A stretch of 64,000 nucleotides of DNA from Pseudovirgaria hyperparasitica (GCF_010093815.1 NW_022985553.1:1150133-1214132); one strand, 5' to 3'; counted from the stretch's first letter, positions 1 through 11,465 are shown. Translations and numbers: made by a program. Notes: generated from the letters alone by a model not told the origin.

Positions 1-618
1 CATATGCGGCAAATCTAAGTCCTCAACCCTCGCACGCGAGTGTGGAATCCCACTCCCAAGTCCATCCGCATCAGCATCCGCATCTTTCCATTTATTACGA
101 TACTCCTTCGCGAGCCCAAGACACCGCCTTGTATCCCCAGTACCGAGCGCGGCATGAAGCACGCAAGTCTCTTGATCGAGTGCATCTAGCAGGTTTGCGT
201 GGAACCGATGCGTCCCAACTCCCAAACCCACAGCACTACCGAGCGCAGTAGCAGGCTCGCCGCGCGGCACTTTAACGTCACATAGCCCCAGACAGAGCAC
301 GATGTAGCGCTCGAGCAGGACGTAGAATTCGAAGAAGTCGAGCTTGAACATTGTCAGTGCTTCTTTCTGCGACGGTGGGGACGGGCCGCGGATAATTGTG
401 AGTGCTGAGTCGCTGGGGTTGTGTGTGTGGGTGCTGGATGTGCTTGTGGCGCGTGTATGGGATGTGAGGAGGCTCTCTGCTTTCCAGCGGAGGCGGGTGA
501 GGAGGCGGGAGAGTTTTTCGGTGTTGGCGATGAGGTGGGTTTCGGTGTCGGTGATGCGGATGCGGTGGGTGTTGTTGCTGGTTGCCCAGCGGGAGTGTGT
601 GAGGGTGCGGCCGTTCAT
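1..618 (-). CDS. Conserved fungal protein of unknown function (partial, 3' end outside window)
   Basis: An open frame runs from an ATG at 618-616 down to base 1 without a stop (206 codons), so the C-terminus lies outside the window. The N-terminus reads MNGRTLTHSRWATSNNTHRI and is followed by a stretch with the hydrophobic segment FFEFYVLLERYIVLCLGLCD (near residues 100-120). I recall this pattern, a TLTHSRWAPSNNTHRI-like start followed by EFYVLLERxLVHLLGVFG, from short uncharacterised proteins of many filamentous ascomycetes. The later part (ANLLDALDQETCVLHAALG) looks helical. No catalytic motif is visible. Other open frames over the same bases are Pro/His- or Arg-rich shadows. Function unknown; being a real gene is fairly sure. 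Confidence 0.7.
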   Translation of the reverse strand, partial: MNGRTLTHSRWATSNNTHRIRITDTETHLIANTEKLSRLLTRLRWKAESLLTSHTRATSTSSTHTHNPSDSALTIIRGPSPPSQKEALTMFKLDFFEFYVLLERYIVLCLGLCDVKVPRGEPATALGSAVGLGVGTHRFHANLLDALDQETCVLHAALGTGDTRRCLGLAKEYRNKWKDADADADGLGSGIPHSRARVEDLDLPHM

Positions 619-1506
619 GGTCGGGTGGCTTTGAGAAGATGGATGGGTGCATTGGATGGGATGGGGAGGTTATAGGGCAGTTGAGAAGGGGAGCGGAGCC
701 GAAGGTGTTGTTACATGGTGTGATGAGGGTTTTGGTGAATCCATGAGAGATTTTAGCGCGCGCTTGGAGGGGAATTTCGCGCTGAGTTGTACGGAGCGGG
801 GGTGTTAGGGAGTGCGCTTTATTTCGGGCTTATTTACAGGTTGGGTTCATGACGTCGCGTTCTACGAGGATACGACGTCTAACGATGTCTTGGTTCTAGT
901 TTGACTGTATATTTGGACATTGCAGCACTTCCTGAAGTTGTTACTGCGACTGGCAAGAGAATCGCATCGCTCACTGCCGTCTGGGCAAGGATTTGCGCCT
1001 ATCAGCGTATAATCAACATTGATTCCAATAGAGCATGTGGACTCTCAAGCTCTCAAATATGAATATAAAGGCTTGTCAATTTGGTAGAACGACAGTGCTA
1101 GAGTTGAGTGGTGTGGCCGAAGACGTGTATCAGTTCCATATATGCAGGTTTCTTTCTTATCCATGAACCGAGGATGAGTATCTCATATGACAGTCCTAGT
1201 ACCATAAGAATGTCTGGGTTATCCTGTGAAGCTCTTATCATGGATTAGATCGAAGGGACCCTTTCAAAATTGTTATTGTATTAGCACTTGTAATATATGC
1301 ATTAAACTCGGCTTGGAGCCCTCGAATATGCGGAGACATGTGCCAAGACCGAGGTCAAGATTTCGAGCAGGGACAATTGTGGAGATGGCGTACGATTAGT
1401 CTGGATGGATCTTGCTAATGAGAGAACCATAAACGGTGATGTAGTTGGAGGTCGACTTGATAATTCATCTTTTCATTGTACACATATATCGAGAACTCGA
1501 ATTTGA
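619..1506. other. Intergenic region, no gene seen
   Basis: No frame with recognisable protein and no RNA gene is apparent. It must hold the divergent promoters of the partial gene on the left and the thiolase-like gene on the right, but no motif stands out enough to call. Confidence 0.4.
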
Positions 1507-3284
1507 ATGCAGTTCCGGACTAGAATAATGGTCTCCTCGCTGCAGCCAATCATAATAGGTGTCGGAGATATCAAGAACCAATCACCTAAACTCGAGGATG
1601 CGCTCGAGCCAGCAGACTTGATGGTCAAGGCCATTGAGACCGCACTCTCAGATACGGGTATAGATCAACCGAGTCTTCAAGCGCTCCGAGATGCGGTTGA
1701 CTCCATCGATGTCGTACAATCATGGACGTGGCCATATCCAGACATCGTGGGCACGCTGTACGAGAAGCTCAACGTCACCAGAGGAAATGGATCAATGAGC
1801 AATCATGGCGGAAATGAACCAGGAAAGCTGTTGGATGAAGCTGCGCGGAAAGTCGCAGGTGGCAGGAGCAAGGTTGCTGTCATTACGGGTGCGGAGGCTC
1901 TGGCTTCTCGTACGTATACCAATGGATTTGGCATGAGAGAGCTGCTGATTCGATAGTGAGTGCGTTCGCGGCAGCGAAGAAGATGCCCCCACCTGGATGG
2001 AGCAAGCCGGCACAAAATGTAGAGTCAGTGTTTTCACCCACGAATCGCGACCTTGGAAAACGTACGGCTTGTCATCCACGATGCTGTGGAAGAGACACAC
2101 TGACGTTCGGCAGACTTAGGTGCCAGGCATGGCATCGGGAATCCTATTCACATCTATCCTTTGTATGAGAATGGCTTTCGAGCGATCCGCAAACAGTCCC
2201 TGCAAGATAATACCACCGAGTCAGCACAACTGTATGCCGATTTCGCCAAAGTCGCAGAACAGCAACCTTACTCCTGGAACTATGGCAAGCCAGCAAAGAC
2301 TGCAGAGTTCATTGGGACTCCTTCAAGGAAGAACAGAATGATCTGCGCTCCATGTTTGTGACTGCATTCCCAATCCATGCGGCGGCTAACGAGCTAGCAG
2401 ATCCGATGCTGATGAATGCATTCAACACAGTCAATCTTTCTGCGGCAGTAATCCTTACTACTACTGAGTTCGCCAAATCTGTCGGCGTACCTGAGGAGAA
2501 ATGGATATATCCACTTGGTGGAGCTGGCACTGCTGACGCCGATGAGTTTTGGGATCGTCCGAACTTTTTCTCCAGTCCAGCGATATCTAGATCCCTCACG
2601 ACTGCGCTAGAGGTCTCTGGGCTGACGAAAGACGACATTGACCTGTACGATTTCTACTCATGCTTCCCAATCGTGCCGAAGCTGGCGTGTGAGCATCTTG
2701 GCCTACCGAAAGTAAACCCACCGAAGCCAATCACGCTTCTTGGTGGATTGACATCATTTGGAGGCGCAGGCAACAATTACTCCATGCACGCAATCTCCGA
2801 AATGGTGCGGCAATTGAGAGCGAAAAAAGGGACGACCGGTCTGATACTGGCGAACGGTGGTGTCCTGTCATATCAGCATGTCGTATGCCTCTCGTCCACC
2901 CCACGAGTAGACGGGGCGGCATATCCGTCAAAGGCACCCTTATCAGCACACATCGACGTGCCTTCACCGGAAGTCGACGAAGCAGCTGATGGCGCAGCAG
3001 TAGTCGAGGTAGGTCTTCTTCAATGCATATGCGTGGTTATGCTAATGAAAGAGCAGACATACACCGTCGAATACAACCGGGATGGTACGCCTGGAAACGG
3101 CTTCGTGGTAGGACGAGTTCTTGATACCGGACATCGATTTATTGCGAATCATGCTGATGAGCATACCCTACGCCAGTTGGCAAGCGATAGAGTTGAGCCT
3201 ATTGGGAGGACCGGTCGGGTGTTTCCAGACAAGGAGACAGAGGGGGTCAATCTGTTCACATTTGATGCGACGCCGAAGTTGTAG
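1507..3284 (+). CDS. Thiolase-like protein (SCP2-thiolase superfamily, with extra C-terminal OB-type domain)
   Basis: Spliced model join(1507..1909, 1957..2061, 2114..2353, 2401..3008, 3057..3284), 527 aa. Introns are 47, 52, 47 and 48 nt; the splices restore one frame (ASL|SAFAAAKK, DLGK|HLGARHG, CAP|YPMLMNAFN, VVE|TYTVEYN). An alternative start is the ATG at 1528. Thiolase hallmarks are PIIIGVGD at the N-terminus, LYDFYSCFPI and GGAGNNYSMHA, which carries the catalytic-type His. After about residue 430 comes a TYTVEYNRDGTPGNGFVVGR region matching the additional C-terminal domain of type 1 thiolase-like proteins. Where active thiolases have the nucleophilic Cys, this sequence reads SNHGGNEPG (residues 98-106) with no Cys, as in thiolase-like proteins that bind CoA but may not cleave or condense acyl-CoA. 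The likely role is acyl-CoA binding or metabolism, perhaps peroxisomal; no clear C-terminal targeting signal is seen (ends ATPKL). Confidence 0.85.
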
Positions 3285-3515
3285 GTAGACGCTGTGACAG
3301 TGATGGATACGTGAGACCTTTCTTGTGATGCTATTGTGCCTGATCATAACGGGATGATATGCAGTGGTGTGACTCAAGAGACGATGTTGTGTGAGTGTGT
3401 TGTGTACCAGACCAGATATGGGCTGGGGACACGAGGGTGCCTGACAAACTAGCTCAGGCTGCCACCGCCCCCACTTGGCGGGGTCAGGCATCCCTTGAAG
3501 CGGCTGAATTCCGAG

Positions 3516-3522
3516 CCTCAGG
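3516..3522. promoter_or_regulatory. CCTCAGG motif upstream of the NmrA-like gene
   Basis: CCTCAGG lies 34 bases upstream of the ATG at 3556. The same heptamer lies 30 bases upstream of the aldo-keto reductase ATG at 5098. CCTnAGG is a half-palindrome of the kind bound by fungal zinc-cluster regulators. Two copies in matched positions may be chance; this is only suggestive. Confidence 0.2.
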
Positions 3523-3555
3523 TCCCCTCAGCAGTCACTCAGTTCAACATTCACG

Positions 3556-4561
3556 ATGCCCGCAGCAACAACCACAAACATCCTCATTATCGGCGGCACT
3601 GGAGCCATTGGAAAACCTATCACTGGCGCAATTCTTGACTCCAAGAAAGACTTTGGTCGCGTCGCGCTCTTTACCTCAGAAAGAACAGTGAAAGACAAGT
3701 CCGACCTGCTTGAACCATGGAAGGCACGAGGTCTTGAACTCATAACTGGCGACATCACGAAAGATGACGATATTCTCGATGCATACAAAGGTTAGTATAT
3801 CACAAAATACGGATATGGTCCTCTGACGTTCGACCACAGGCTTCGACACAGTCGTCTCAGCCGTCGGCCGGAACGTGATCGATTCCCAAATCAACCTCAT
3901 CCGCCTCGCTGAACAGTCGAGCAGCATAAACCGCTTCTTCCCATCCGAATACGGTACCGACATCGAGTACTTCCCGCACTCGAACACGGAAAAACCGCAC
4001 CAGCTCAAATTGAAAGTGCGCAAATACATCAAGGACAACGTCAAGAGGCTGGAATACACCTACCTTGTCACCGGGCCTTATGCAGACTTCTACATTGGTC
4101 GGGGACCCAAAGATGCCGGCGACTTTGATGTCGTAGCAAAAGAAGCCACTTTGCTAGGCGACGGCCAAGGGCGAATTAGTCTTACGACGATGGCGGATGT
4201 CGGAAAACTGCTCGTTGCGGCGCTCAAGCATCCCGAGGAGAGTAAGAACCGGGCCTTGAAGGTCAATTCATTCACAACCAGTCCGGCTGAAATACTGAAT
4301 GAGTACGTGACTCAGACAGGCGCAAATTGGAACTCGAGCCTCATTCCGCTGGAGAAGCTGAAGGCGACTGAGGAGAAGGCGTGGGCAGATGGCGATCCGA
4401 AAGCGACGGTGTATACGCTGCGACGGATTTGGACTGAAGGAGGTACGTTGTATGAGGAGAGGGATAACAATAAGATTGAGGCGCCGCAGATGGACAATTT
4501 GGAGACGATGGTAAAGATGCAGATTGCGCAGCAGTCGGCGAGTGGTTCAACAACGACGTAG
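3556..4561 (+). CDS. NmrA-like / isoflavone-reductase-like NAD(P)-binding protein
   Basis: Model join(3556..3790, 3840..4561), 318 aa, one 49-nt intron ([13 protein letters not shown]). The N-terminal Rossmann motif [15 protein letters not shown] (about residues 8-22) fits the GxxGxxG NAD(P)H-binding loop of the NmrA/phenylcoumaran-benzylic-ether-reductase type of atypical short-chain dehydrogenase. [11 protein letters not shown] follows where family members carry FxPSEFG. These proteins either reduce small aromatic or quinone substrates with NADPH or act as redox-sensing co-regulators; the sequence does not decide. The gene sits head-to-tail between the thiolase-like gene and an aldo-keto reductase, compatible with a small catabolic or secondary-metabolite set. 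A cytosolic location is likely, since no signal peptide or membrane segment is seen. Confidence 0.85.
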
Positions 4562-5097
4562 TCGCACAATATGCTGGGCCATATGAAGTGCGACATACAC
4601 TGATCTTCTGTCACAAGAACCATTTCACAAGCAATTGGAATTCTGTGTTTGTGCCGCAATCTTCAGGCCCCACTATGATGGTCGGATACCAAACACTGGA
4701 CAGTGGCGCTGCATTTCCCCACTCGTGTGACATCACAGACAGACCGTACAGCTCGGAAAACTGCTCCCTCTTCTCAATAGGGTTGCGTGTGAATGAAGTG
4801 TTTGATCTATTATCTCCGTTAACTACGCCGGGGTTAAGCACCTATTTCGGAGCCAGCATCACAGTGGCCATGCCTTTCACAGGGTGCTCAATTCTAAACA
4901 GCAACGGCAACTTGGCAAGAATTAGCAGTCCCATGTACAATCCCTGCTGACGTTGCTGTAACGTCACATATCCGAGTAATGCATCAGATGATGTGGGCAT
5001 ATATAGAGCCCGACATCTGCCCTGCCGGATCGTTCATCCCCAACCAGATATCAACAAGCCACCTCAGGCCTCCAAGAAATATCATCGGCATATCATC
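4562..5097. other. Intergenic region, promoter of the aldo-keto reductase
   Basis: No protein-like frame. A TATA-like string (CATATATAGAG near 4999-5009) lies about 95 bases before the aldo-keto reductase ATG and could be its core promoter. Confidence 0.35.
5062..5068. promoter_or_regulatory. CCTCAGG motif upstream of the aldo-keto reductase
   Basis: Second copy of the heptamer also found at 3516-3522, here 30 bases before the ATG at 5098. It could be a shared binding site for a zinc-cluster regulator; weak evidence. Confidence 0.2.
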
Positions 5098-6342
5098 ATG
5101 TCTCACACGTTCCAGCCTGCACCAGAGCCTCCGTCGGAGCTTGGTCGCTACCGCATCCTCTCCTCCACCGCCGGCGTGCGGGTGTCTCCCCTCGCCATTG
5201 GAGCCATGTCCATCGGTAAGGCATGGGAAAAGCAGATGGGAAGGTAAGTATTCGTAACGACTTGGAAGGCTATAGCTGACGTTTTTAAAGCATGAGCAAA
5301 GAAGCTTCCTACAAACTTTTCGACCACTATGTCGCCAAAGGAGGTAACTTCATTGACACGGGTAAGTAGGGCTCTCTGCGGCAATCGTCACGAAGCTAAC
5401 ATCTGCTCAGCCAACAACTACCAAGACGAGGAGTCTGAAGAATGGATTGGCGACTGGATGGCCGAACGAGAGATTCGCGATCAAATGTTCATTGCCACGA
5501 AGTACACCACCGACTTTCGAGGCTACAAGATCGGCAAAGGTAACAGTGCAAACTACTCGGGCAACCACAGAAAGTCACTGCACTTGTCCGTCCGCGAGTC
5601 ACTCAAGAAGTTGAAGACGGACTACATCGACCTCCTCTACCTACATTGGTGGGACTGGACCACATCAATCCCCGAGATCATGGACTCGTTACACATGCTC
5701 GTAGAGCAAGGTAAAGTGCTATATCTTGGTATCTCCGACACACCTGCATGGGTCGTCAGCGCGTGCAACGAGTATGCGAAAGCAAATGCAAAGACGCCCT
5801 TCTCCGTTTACCAAGGACGATGGAATATCCTAGCACGAGATTTCGAGCGCGATATTATTCCCATGGCGCGTCACTATGGCATGGCGCTGTGCCCTTGGGA
5901 CGTTATCGGAGGCGGCCGCTTCAAGTCGTCAAAGCAGATGGAGGAGCTCGAAAAGTCCGGCTCAAAGATCCGCAGCTTTGTCGGCGGCGAGCAAACAGAG
6001 GAAGAAGCCAAGGCGTCAGCCACTCTAGAGAAGATTGGAAATGAGCTTGGTGCCAGTCTCTCGGCCGTTGCGCTTGCGTACACAATGCAGAAGACGCGCG
6101 GTGTATTCCCACTGGTGGGCGGGCGCAAGACGGAGCATCTGGATGATAATATCAAGGCGCTGAGCTTGCATCTGAGTGACGCGCAGATCGAGGAGATTGA
6201 AAAGGTGAAGCCGTTTGATCTTGGTTTCCCAATGAGCTTTATCTCGGACGATCCGACTGAGACGGGCGTGTCGCCAATGTTGGTCGCTGCGTCTGCTCAG
6301 ATTGCGTGGCAGCCAAAATCGAAGCCGATTGGACATCAATAG
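5098..6342 (+). CDS. Aldo-keto reductase, norsolorinic-acid-reductase / aryl-alcohol-dehydrogenase type
   Basis: Model join(5098..5243, 5291..5361, 5411..6342), 382 aa, introns of 47 and 49 nt (KQMG|SMSKEA and [12 protein letters not shown]). The catalytic tetrad of the superfamily is complete: Asp71 and Tyr76 (NFIDTANNYQ), Lys103 (FIATKYT) and His151 (LLYLHWWDW). The C-terminal part has the NADPH-binding pattern ([12 protein letters not shown]). Length and order match fungal AKR9-type enzymes, whose known members reduce norsolorinic acid in aflatoxin-type pathways or aryl aldehydes during aromatic breakdown. The actual substrate cannot be read from the sequence, and no polyketide synthase is in the window, so a toxin-pathway role is not supported. 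Cytosolic enzyme; no targeting signal seen. Confidence 0.92.
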
Positions 6343-6966
6343 ATAATATAGACGATAGTGAGGGCATGAGGATGGTGTTGAGTTGTATGCTACATCTGAC
6401 AAAGAGAAGTGATCGACATAGATATCCTATTTCGCTCCCTTTCGCATCCTGCTTCGCAGCTGTTCTGCACTCATTGCTGAATGCGTCCCGACTAGCCACA
6501 TCATCACGACCAACGTCGCAATCCTCTCGATTAACAGTCTCCTGATATCTCACCCTTGCAATGAAGCATGAAGCACGTCCCCTGTCAACACCCGGACCCG
6601 GACTCCTGCCCCTGACGCACGACGCAGCGACCTAATCCATATCTATCCATGTACCCCACATAATCAACACACTATATCACACCAACCGGACAGCTCTATC
6701 AATCCATTCATGCGGGGCAGTTGATCGACCGCTCAGCGCAAACAGACCCCGCAGTCCCAACCAGTCGTCCGAGGTCCCCTCTCCTCCCCTCTCCGGAGGT
6801 CATCAAAAACATAAAGATCCCCCAACCAGCCCCCATGTCCACAACCCCTACACTACACATAAACTCAGACACTCGCGAAACATAGAGGCACAAACACCAC
6901 GAGACGAAAGACGAAGACGAGCACAACACACCACAGCACAGCTCATCACACCACGACACAAGAGCC
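6343..6966. other. Intergenic region, promoter of the EthD gene
   Basis: No gene-like frame. A CCTCTCCGGAGG near-palindrome at about 6789-6800 has the CGG/CCG character of zinc-cluster binding sites and lies about 170 bases before the EthD start. The A/C-rich stretch after 6840 is probably 5' untranslated leader. Confidence 0.3.
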
Positions 6967-7444
6967 ATGGCCAGCACTACCTCCCCAAACACCAGCCAAG
7001 CAACGGTGCTGTACCCCAACACTGACGCCAGCACCTTCGATCTCGAGTACTACCTCAAGACGCACATGCCACTTGTCGACGAGCATTGGGGACCGAAAGG
7101 GTTGAAGGGCTGGACGATTACAAAATATGTCACGTATGTTGTTTTGGTTTTTATATACAAGCATATACATCCATACACATACACACATCCCCTTCCCTTC
7201 CACAAAGTGTTATATATACAAATACAACGGTAAATATGTATCTAACAAAAACAACAGCGCAGACGGCAATGAGCCCAAATTCTCCATCGCCGCCGTGCTC
7301 ACCTGGGAGAGTGATGCGCATGCGCTTGATGCACTGAAGAGTGAGGCAGCAAAGATTGTGCTTGGCGATATTCCAAAGTTTAGTAATGTCGAGCCGGTGG
7401 TTATGTTGGGGAGTGTTATTGCGGCGAAGGGGAGTATGTCGTAG
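6967..7444 (+). CDS. Small EthD-domain protein
   Basis: Model join(6967..7133, 7258..7444), 117 aa, one 124-nt intron carrying TA/CA-rich simple sequence. Splicing joins TITKYVT to ADGNEPKF. It is a single dimeric alpha-beta-barrel (ferredoxin-like) domain: ATVLYPNTDASTFDLEYYLK, then HMPLVDEHWGPKGLKGW with the conserved His/Trp pattern, and an IPKFSNVEPVVMLGSVI tail. EthD proteins were named from an ether-degradation cluster. Fungal members include small stand-alone proteins and anthrone-oxygenase-like or dehydratase-like enzymes in polyketide pathways. Its role here is unknown; with the thiolase-like, NmrA-like and aldo-keto reductase genes just upstream it may belong to one catabolic group. 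Confidence 0.85.
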
Positions 7445-7999
7445 GGGGAATAGGACAGAGTAAAATAGGTTGGGGTAGGATGGTATGTCGCAGTAATGCG
7501 AGATTATTTTTTGGTGTGAAAGTTGTGTGGTTGTTTGTTCTTTTGTGAGCTGCGTGATGTGTATGTCTGGTGTGATTGTGGGTGATGGTAATGGAGACGA
7601 TAGAACTGGTCCTGGAAGGTAAGGAGATAGATAGGTAAGGGTACCCGGCAGTTTTTGCCTCGACCGGCCGGCGACTTTCTTGGAGCTGATGCTTGGACGA
7701 TATGAATGATGTTGTTGGTGACGTCGAAGACTGTGTTAGGCTAGGTTCCCATGACCTGGCTGAGATGTATATTGTCGTGTGTTGCAAGGTTTGAGATAAG
7801 ACGGCCAGTGACCAGTATAGGCATCCTTGGCCATGATGCAAGCGTTCTGGTGCCAGAGCACCGGGTCGGCGTTCTTCTCGGTGTGTCGCAATTCACAAGG
7901 CTGTGCCGCGTCTGCGATATACGCATCCCCAAATGATCCAGACACAACAAGGATACCAAAAATGCCATGGATCGCCCAAAAGGGCTCTCGCACAACCCA
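7445..7999. other. Convergent intergenic region
   Basis: Lies between the 3' ends of the EthD gene (+) and the transcription-factor gene (-). The frames here are low-complexity His/Pro/Ser shadows. It probably holds the two 3' untranslated regions; no gene is seen. Confidence 0.4.
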
Positions 8000-10496
8000 T
8001 CAGTGACACATCGCATTCCAGTCCCCAACGACCTGTTCCATATCCTTCGCAATCCCCCACTGCGTCCCCAGGCAGCCGAACAGTTTCTGCAGCGAATTCA
8101 GCTCATACCGCACATTGCGCATGCCCCCAACCGCCCCATACCCAACCCCCTGCGGCAAGCCCCCGAGCACAAACCGCGTCGTCTCCGACGTAATCGGCGT
8201 CCCGGACAGCTCGGCCAGCTGCACAGCCGCGTCGTCGACCTCATCCAGCGCATCCTTCCAGTCCGTCACGCACGGCAGCCGCACCGTGATGACGCCCGCG
8301 ATCGCAAACACGCAGTACACCGTCGCGGCCGCGAGCAGCGCCGACGGCATGTGAATGGCGTGAGCGCGCCCGCGCGGCAGCTGCTCGACGATATCTTGGA
8401 TCGCGGCGGCGTGCAGCAGGGCGCGGCGGCCATCGGACGAGTGCGCCCAGGCGATCAGGTCGAGGTCGCGGTGCGGGCTCTTGGGCGTGGACCAGACGTG
8501 CTGGGTGATGTTCTGGCGCACGCACACGAAGCGGCAGAGGATGGACGAAGGGGTAATGAGGTCGAGGCAGATGGAGTGCCAGCGTAGACACGTCTCCATC
8601 TTCTCGGCGGGGGCGGCGAGGAAGTTTGTGGCGATGCTGGCGTAGAGCCGGGTCAGGGCGCGGCGGATTTCGTATTTGGAGGGCACGCCGAGGGGGGATT
8701 GGGATGTGTCGTGTGGGGACTCGGCGGCGAGGGATTGGAGGCCTTCGAGGAGGACGCGAAGGGTGAAGGTGGAGAGGGTGGAACTGAGGTCGGAGTAGCG
8801 CGTGTTGTCGTGGGCGAAGAGGAGGTTGTAGATGGAGGAGAAGGTGGTTGTTGGTGGGAGGGTCTGCTGTGAGTACATTCGTACAAGCCATTCGTCCGCG
8901 CTACCGGCTTCGAATAGGAGGTCTGCGTTCGGGAGTTGGAGCTGGTTTGCGACGTGTCGGACCGCTGTCGACTCGCCCAGCATGTGTGACTTGATGCCAT
9001 CCAGTATGTAGTGAGCCAGAATCGCGCGTCTTTGGATCTCCAGAGCTGTCCAGAGCTTGAATTGGTTCTCCTTCTCTTCCTTTGTTGAATCGGCGGTCGG
9101 GAGGTTGGCGATGTCGTAAGGTCTACAATCTAGCATTCCCGAATGGCTTGCGCAGAAGAAGCCAAGGGAGTGGAATGCCTGCGCTGTCGTCCGGATCTGG
9201 CGGTTCTGCAGGGATCTTAGCGATTGTCCTTGTAATGAATCATACCATAGGCCTCATATCTGCGCGATATTTATACCAGAGTGGTGGAGTTCGCAACTAA
9301 ATCAATGATAGGGTATGCTTGCTCACCTTGGACAACAGACCATACATCTTACCCAGGAGCATGCCAATGAGTAGCTGAACGCCTGGGCATGGGTCGTACG
9401 GCCCTTGATGCTTCAAGAGGCTCTGCCATGATGTTGCAATCGCTGTGTGGGCCAGCCGCCAGAGGGCTTCTCCCTTTGCTATTGAATCCTTAGGCCCCAA
9501 GTACAACGACCCGATAGCGATGGCGTTCAAAAGTAAGGGGTGTAGACAGTCCTTAAACACAAACGTGCTTCTGTGTAACACAGGAAATGTGGGTACGAAC
9601 TTGACGAAAAACATGTGGAGACTCTCATCGAGAAAAGTCGAATCAATCGAGGTAGGTCCAGCCTGCATCGTGACACTCGACGACAGATTCGAGATCATGT
9701 CGCTCACACCTTGTACAGCTTGATTGCCTCCGCCTCCGCTGGTGACGGGACCGGTGGGCCCAGGAGCTCCTGCTGATCCATGATAGCGTTGGCTACTCGC
9801 TTCAGCTGGATGTGAGTTGCCATAGCTGTTTGTGTCGAACGGTAAAGGCAGCGAGTGTCCCGGCATTTGCCAGTCCGAGATATGCTGCGAGTTGATGCTC
9901 TGGAACAGATCTTCTGCGTCTGGCCAGATCAACTCAAAGTCTAGCTCCGGCCACTGCTGTGTGACTTCCGAGTCAAAGTTCGGCTGCTGCTGGTGTTGCA
10001 GAGTCGGATTTGGCGGATTCGGGATTTCCGAGCTGTAGCTTTCGCGCGAGCTGGACTGGATACTCTCGGGTGTTGCGGGCTTGTCTTTGTCTCTTGGATC
10101 AACTGGGGACAGTGGCTGCGAACCGTGGACTGATGGACGTGAATGCAGTTTCTCATGTCGCATCAGCGAGTCCTGTCGATTAAAGGCGCGTTTGCATTGT
10201 TTGCAGGAGAACGGTTTCGAGCCAGTGTCTACGCAAACTTAGTTCGGAATTCTTTTTTCGATCAGCGTCTTCACGAGTGAGGACACAGCTAGAGTGCCGA
10301 TGTGTTTATATCTTGCACGTTTGATCAAGACTGCCATATTGGACAATTTTCTTCACGATCAGGGGAGTTTGCTTACGGGTTCGCTCGTGTCTCTACGAAG
10401 CTCGTCAGTGGTCGTTCCCAGGCTCAGGAAATCCGCGATACTTGCCCTTAGGTGCTCGCCCTTGCTAAATGAGCGATTACAGAAACGGCATTGCAT
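8000..10496 (-). CDS. C2H2 zinc-finger fungal transcription factor with fungal_trans-type domain
   Basis: Model complement(join(8000..9205, 9327..10228, 10377..10392, 10446..10496)), 724 aa. Two adjacent C2H2 fingers open the protein: C3-x2-C6...H19-x3-H23 (MQCRFCNRSFSKGEHLR then RHERTH) and C31-x2-C34...H47-x3-H51 (CKQCKRAFNRQDSLMRHEKLH), joined by the classic TGSKPF linker. A Pro/Ser/Gln-rich region follows. From about residue 190 comes the alpha-helical fungal_trans-type domain (FFVKFVPTFPVLHRSTF, LLSK|NRQIRTTAQAFHSLGF). Two oddities: exon 2 is only 16 nt, and the intron before it begins GCAAGT, a GC-AG intron. Every splice restores the expected fingers, so I trust the model. Nuclear regulator; targets unknown, but the neighbouring metabolic genes are candidates. 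Confidence 0.85.
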
Positions 10497-11465
10497 GATT
10501 GCAGTAGGGGATGGAAATTGACAATGTGGAAAGTGAGTGTGGGACGGAGGGAGGAGGGGACAAGGGGAGCGTGTGGGGATGCAGCGACTATAAAGAGCTG
10601 CTCGCCTGTGGACCGAAACGCGCGGCCGGCACGAACTGCGGCTCCACCCTGCTGTTGAAAAACAACATACCTATAAATGGCGACACGCAAGTCCGTATGT
10701 AATCCTGAATGGTTTACATATGCATCAGTTCACCTCATGGCAGGCTGGCTATGTATCGATTCGTCATCAACCCAATATTATTATCTGATACAGACCGCGG
10801 CTCAATTCGTCCCTATCGGATCTTCCTCCGAGCTACCCCTATACACATATTTCCAGATGATATTGTGATGGATGTACAACTCGATCATACCTTGTGAAAG
10901 CTCTAGTGGTCTTTCATTGCCGAGGAACATTCATGATGACTTCTTTTTATTGACATCAAACCATGTCACAGGCTATTTGACTGTTGAGAAAAAAAGGTCT
11001 CATGTGGAGATCGTGGGGCGCTATGTCCGATCAGGAAACAGACTTTAGAGCTCAGACCGTGGGGACATCCGTCCAATTTCTTTGATGTATAAGACTAGAA
11101 TCCTCCGGCAAAAGGCCCGATGCATCATAGCATACGAATCCGGCGGGTCACTCACATGGTCACTCGCAACTGGTGGTCTAATCTCGTGTTTGATTCGAGA
11201 CGGAGGTTGTTTGAAGATACAAAAAGTTGGAACAGTCCAACGAGATATTCTTTGATGCGATGGTTATGATATCAATGGGTTTGTTGCTACAAGACCAGGC
11301 TAACACTACTTTACAATTCAGTATTTACACTTCTTGGGTCACATGATGGCAGCCTGACTCTTTACCGACTCCGGTATAGACGGCTCATACTACTACAACA
11401 TACGACTTTGACAGGCCTCTCAGCATACCGTCGCATATCCTAAAGCATCCTTCCCCTAACAGGCA
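10497..11465. other. Intergenic region upstream of the transcription factor
   Basis: Contains the promoter of the transcription-factor gene and the 3' end of the permease gene. I see no gene and no clear repeat. Confidence 0.4.

Noticed and set aside
278-675. Overlapping open frames on both strands near the left edge
   Set aside because: They are Pro/His- or Arg-rich shadows of the longer minus-strand frame that starts at 618.
1507-3284. Apparent frameshifts that would make the thiolase-like gene a pseudogene
   Set aside because: Each change of frame coincides with a 47-52 nt GT-AG intron that restores the family sequence; the 527-aa model is intact.
5098-6342. Part of an aflatoxin/sterigmatocystin-type toxin cluster
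   Set aside because: The reductase resembles norsolorinic-acid reductase, but no polyketide synthase, P450 or pathway regulator is present in the window.
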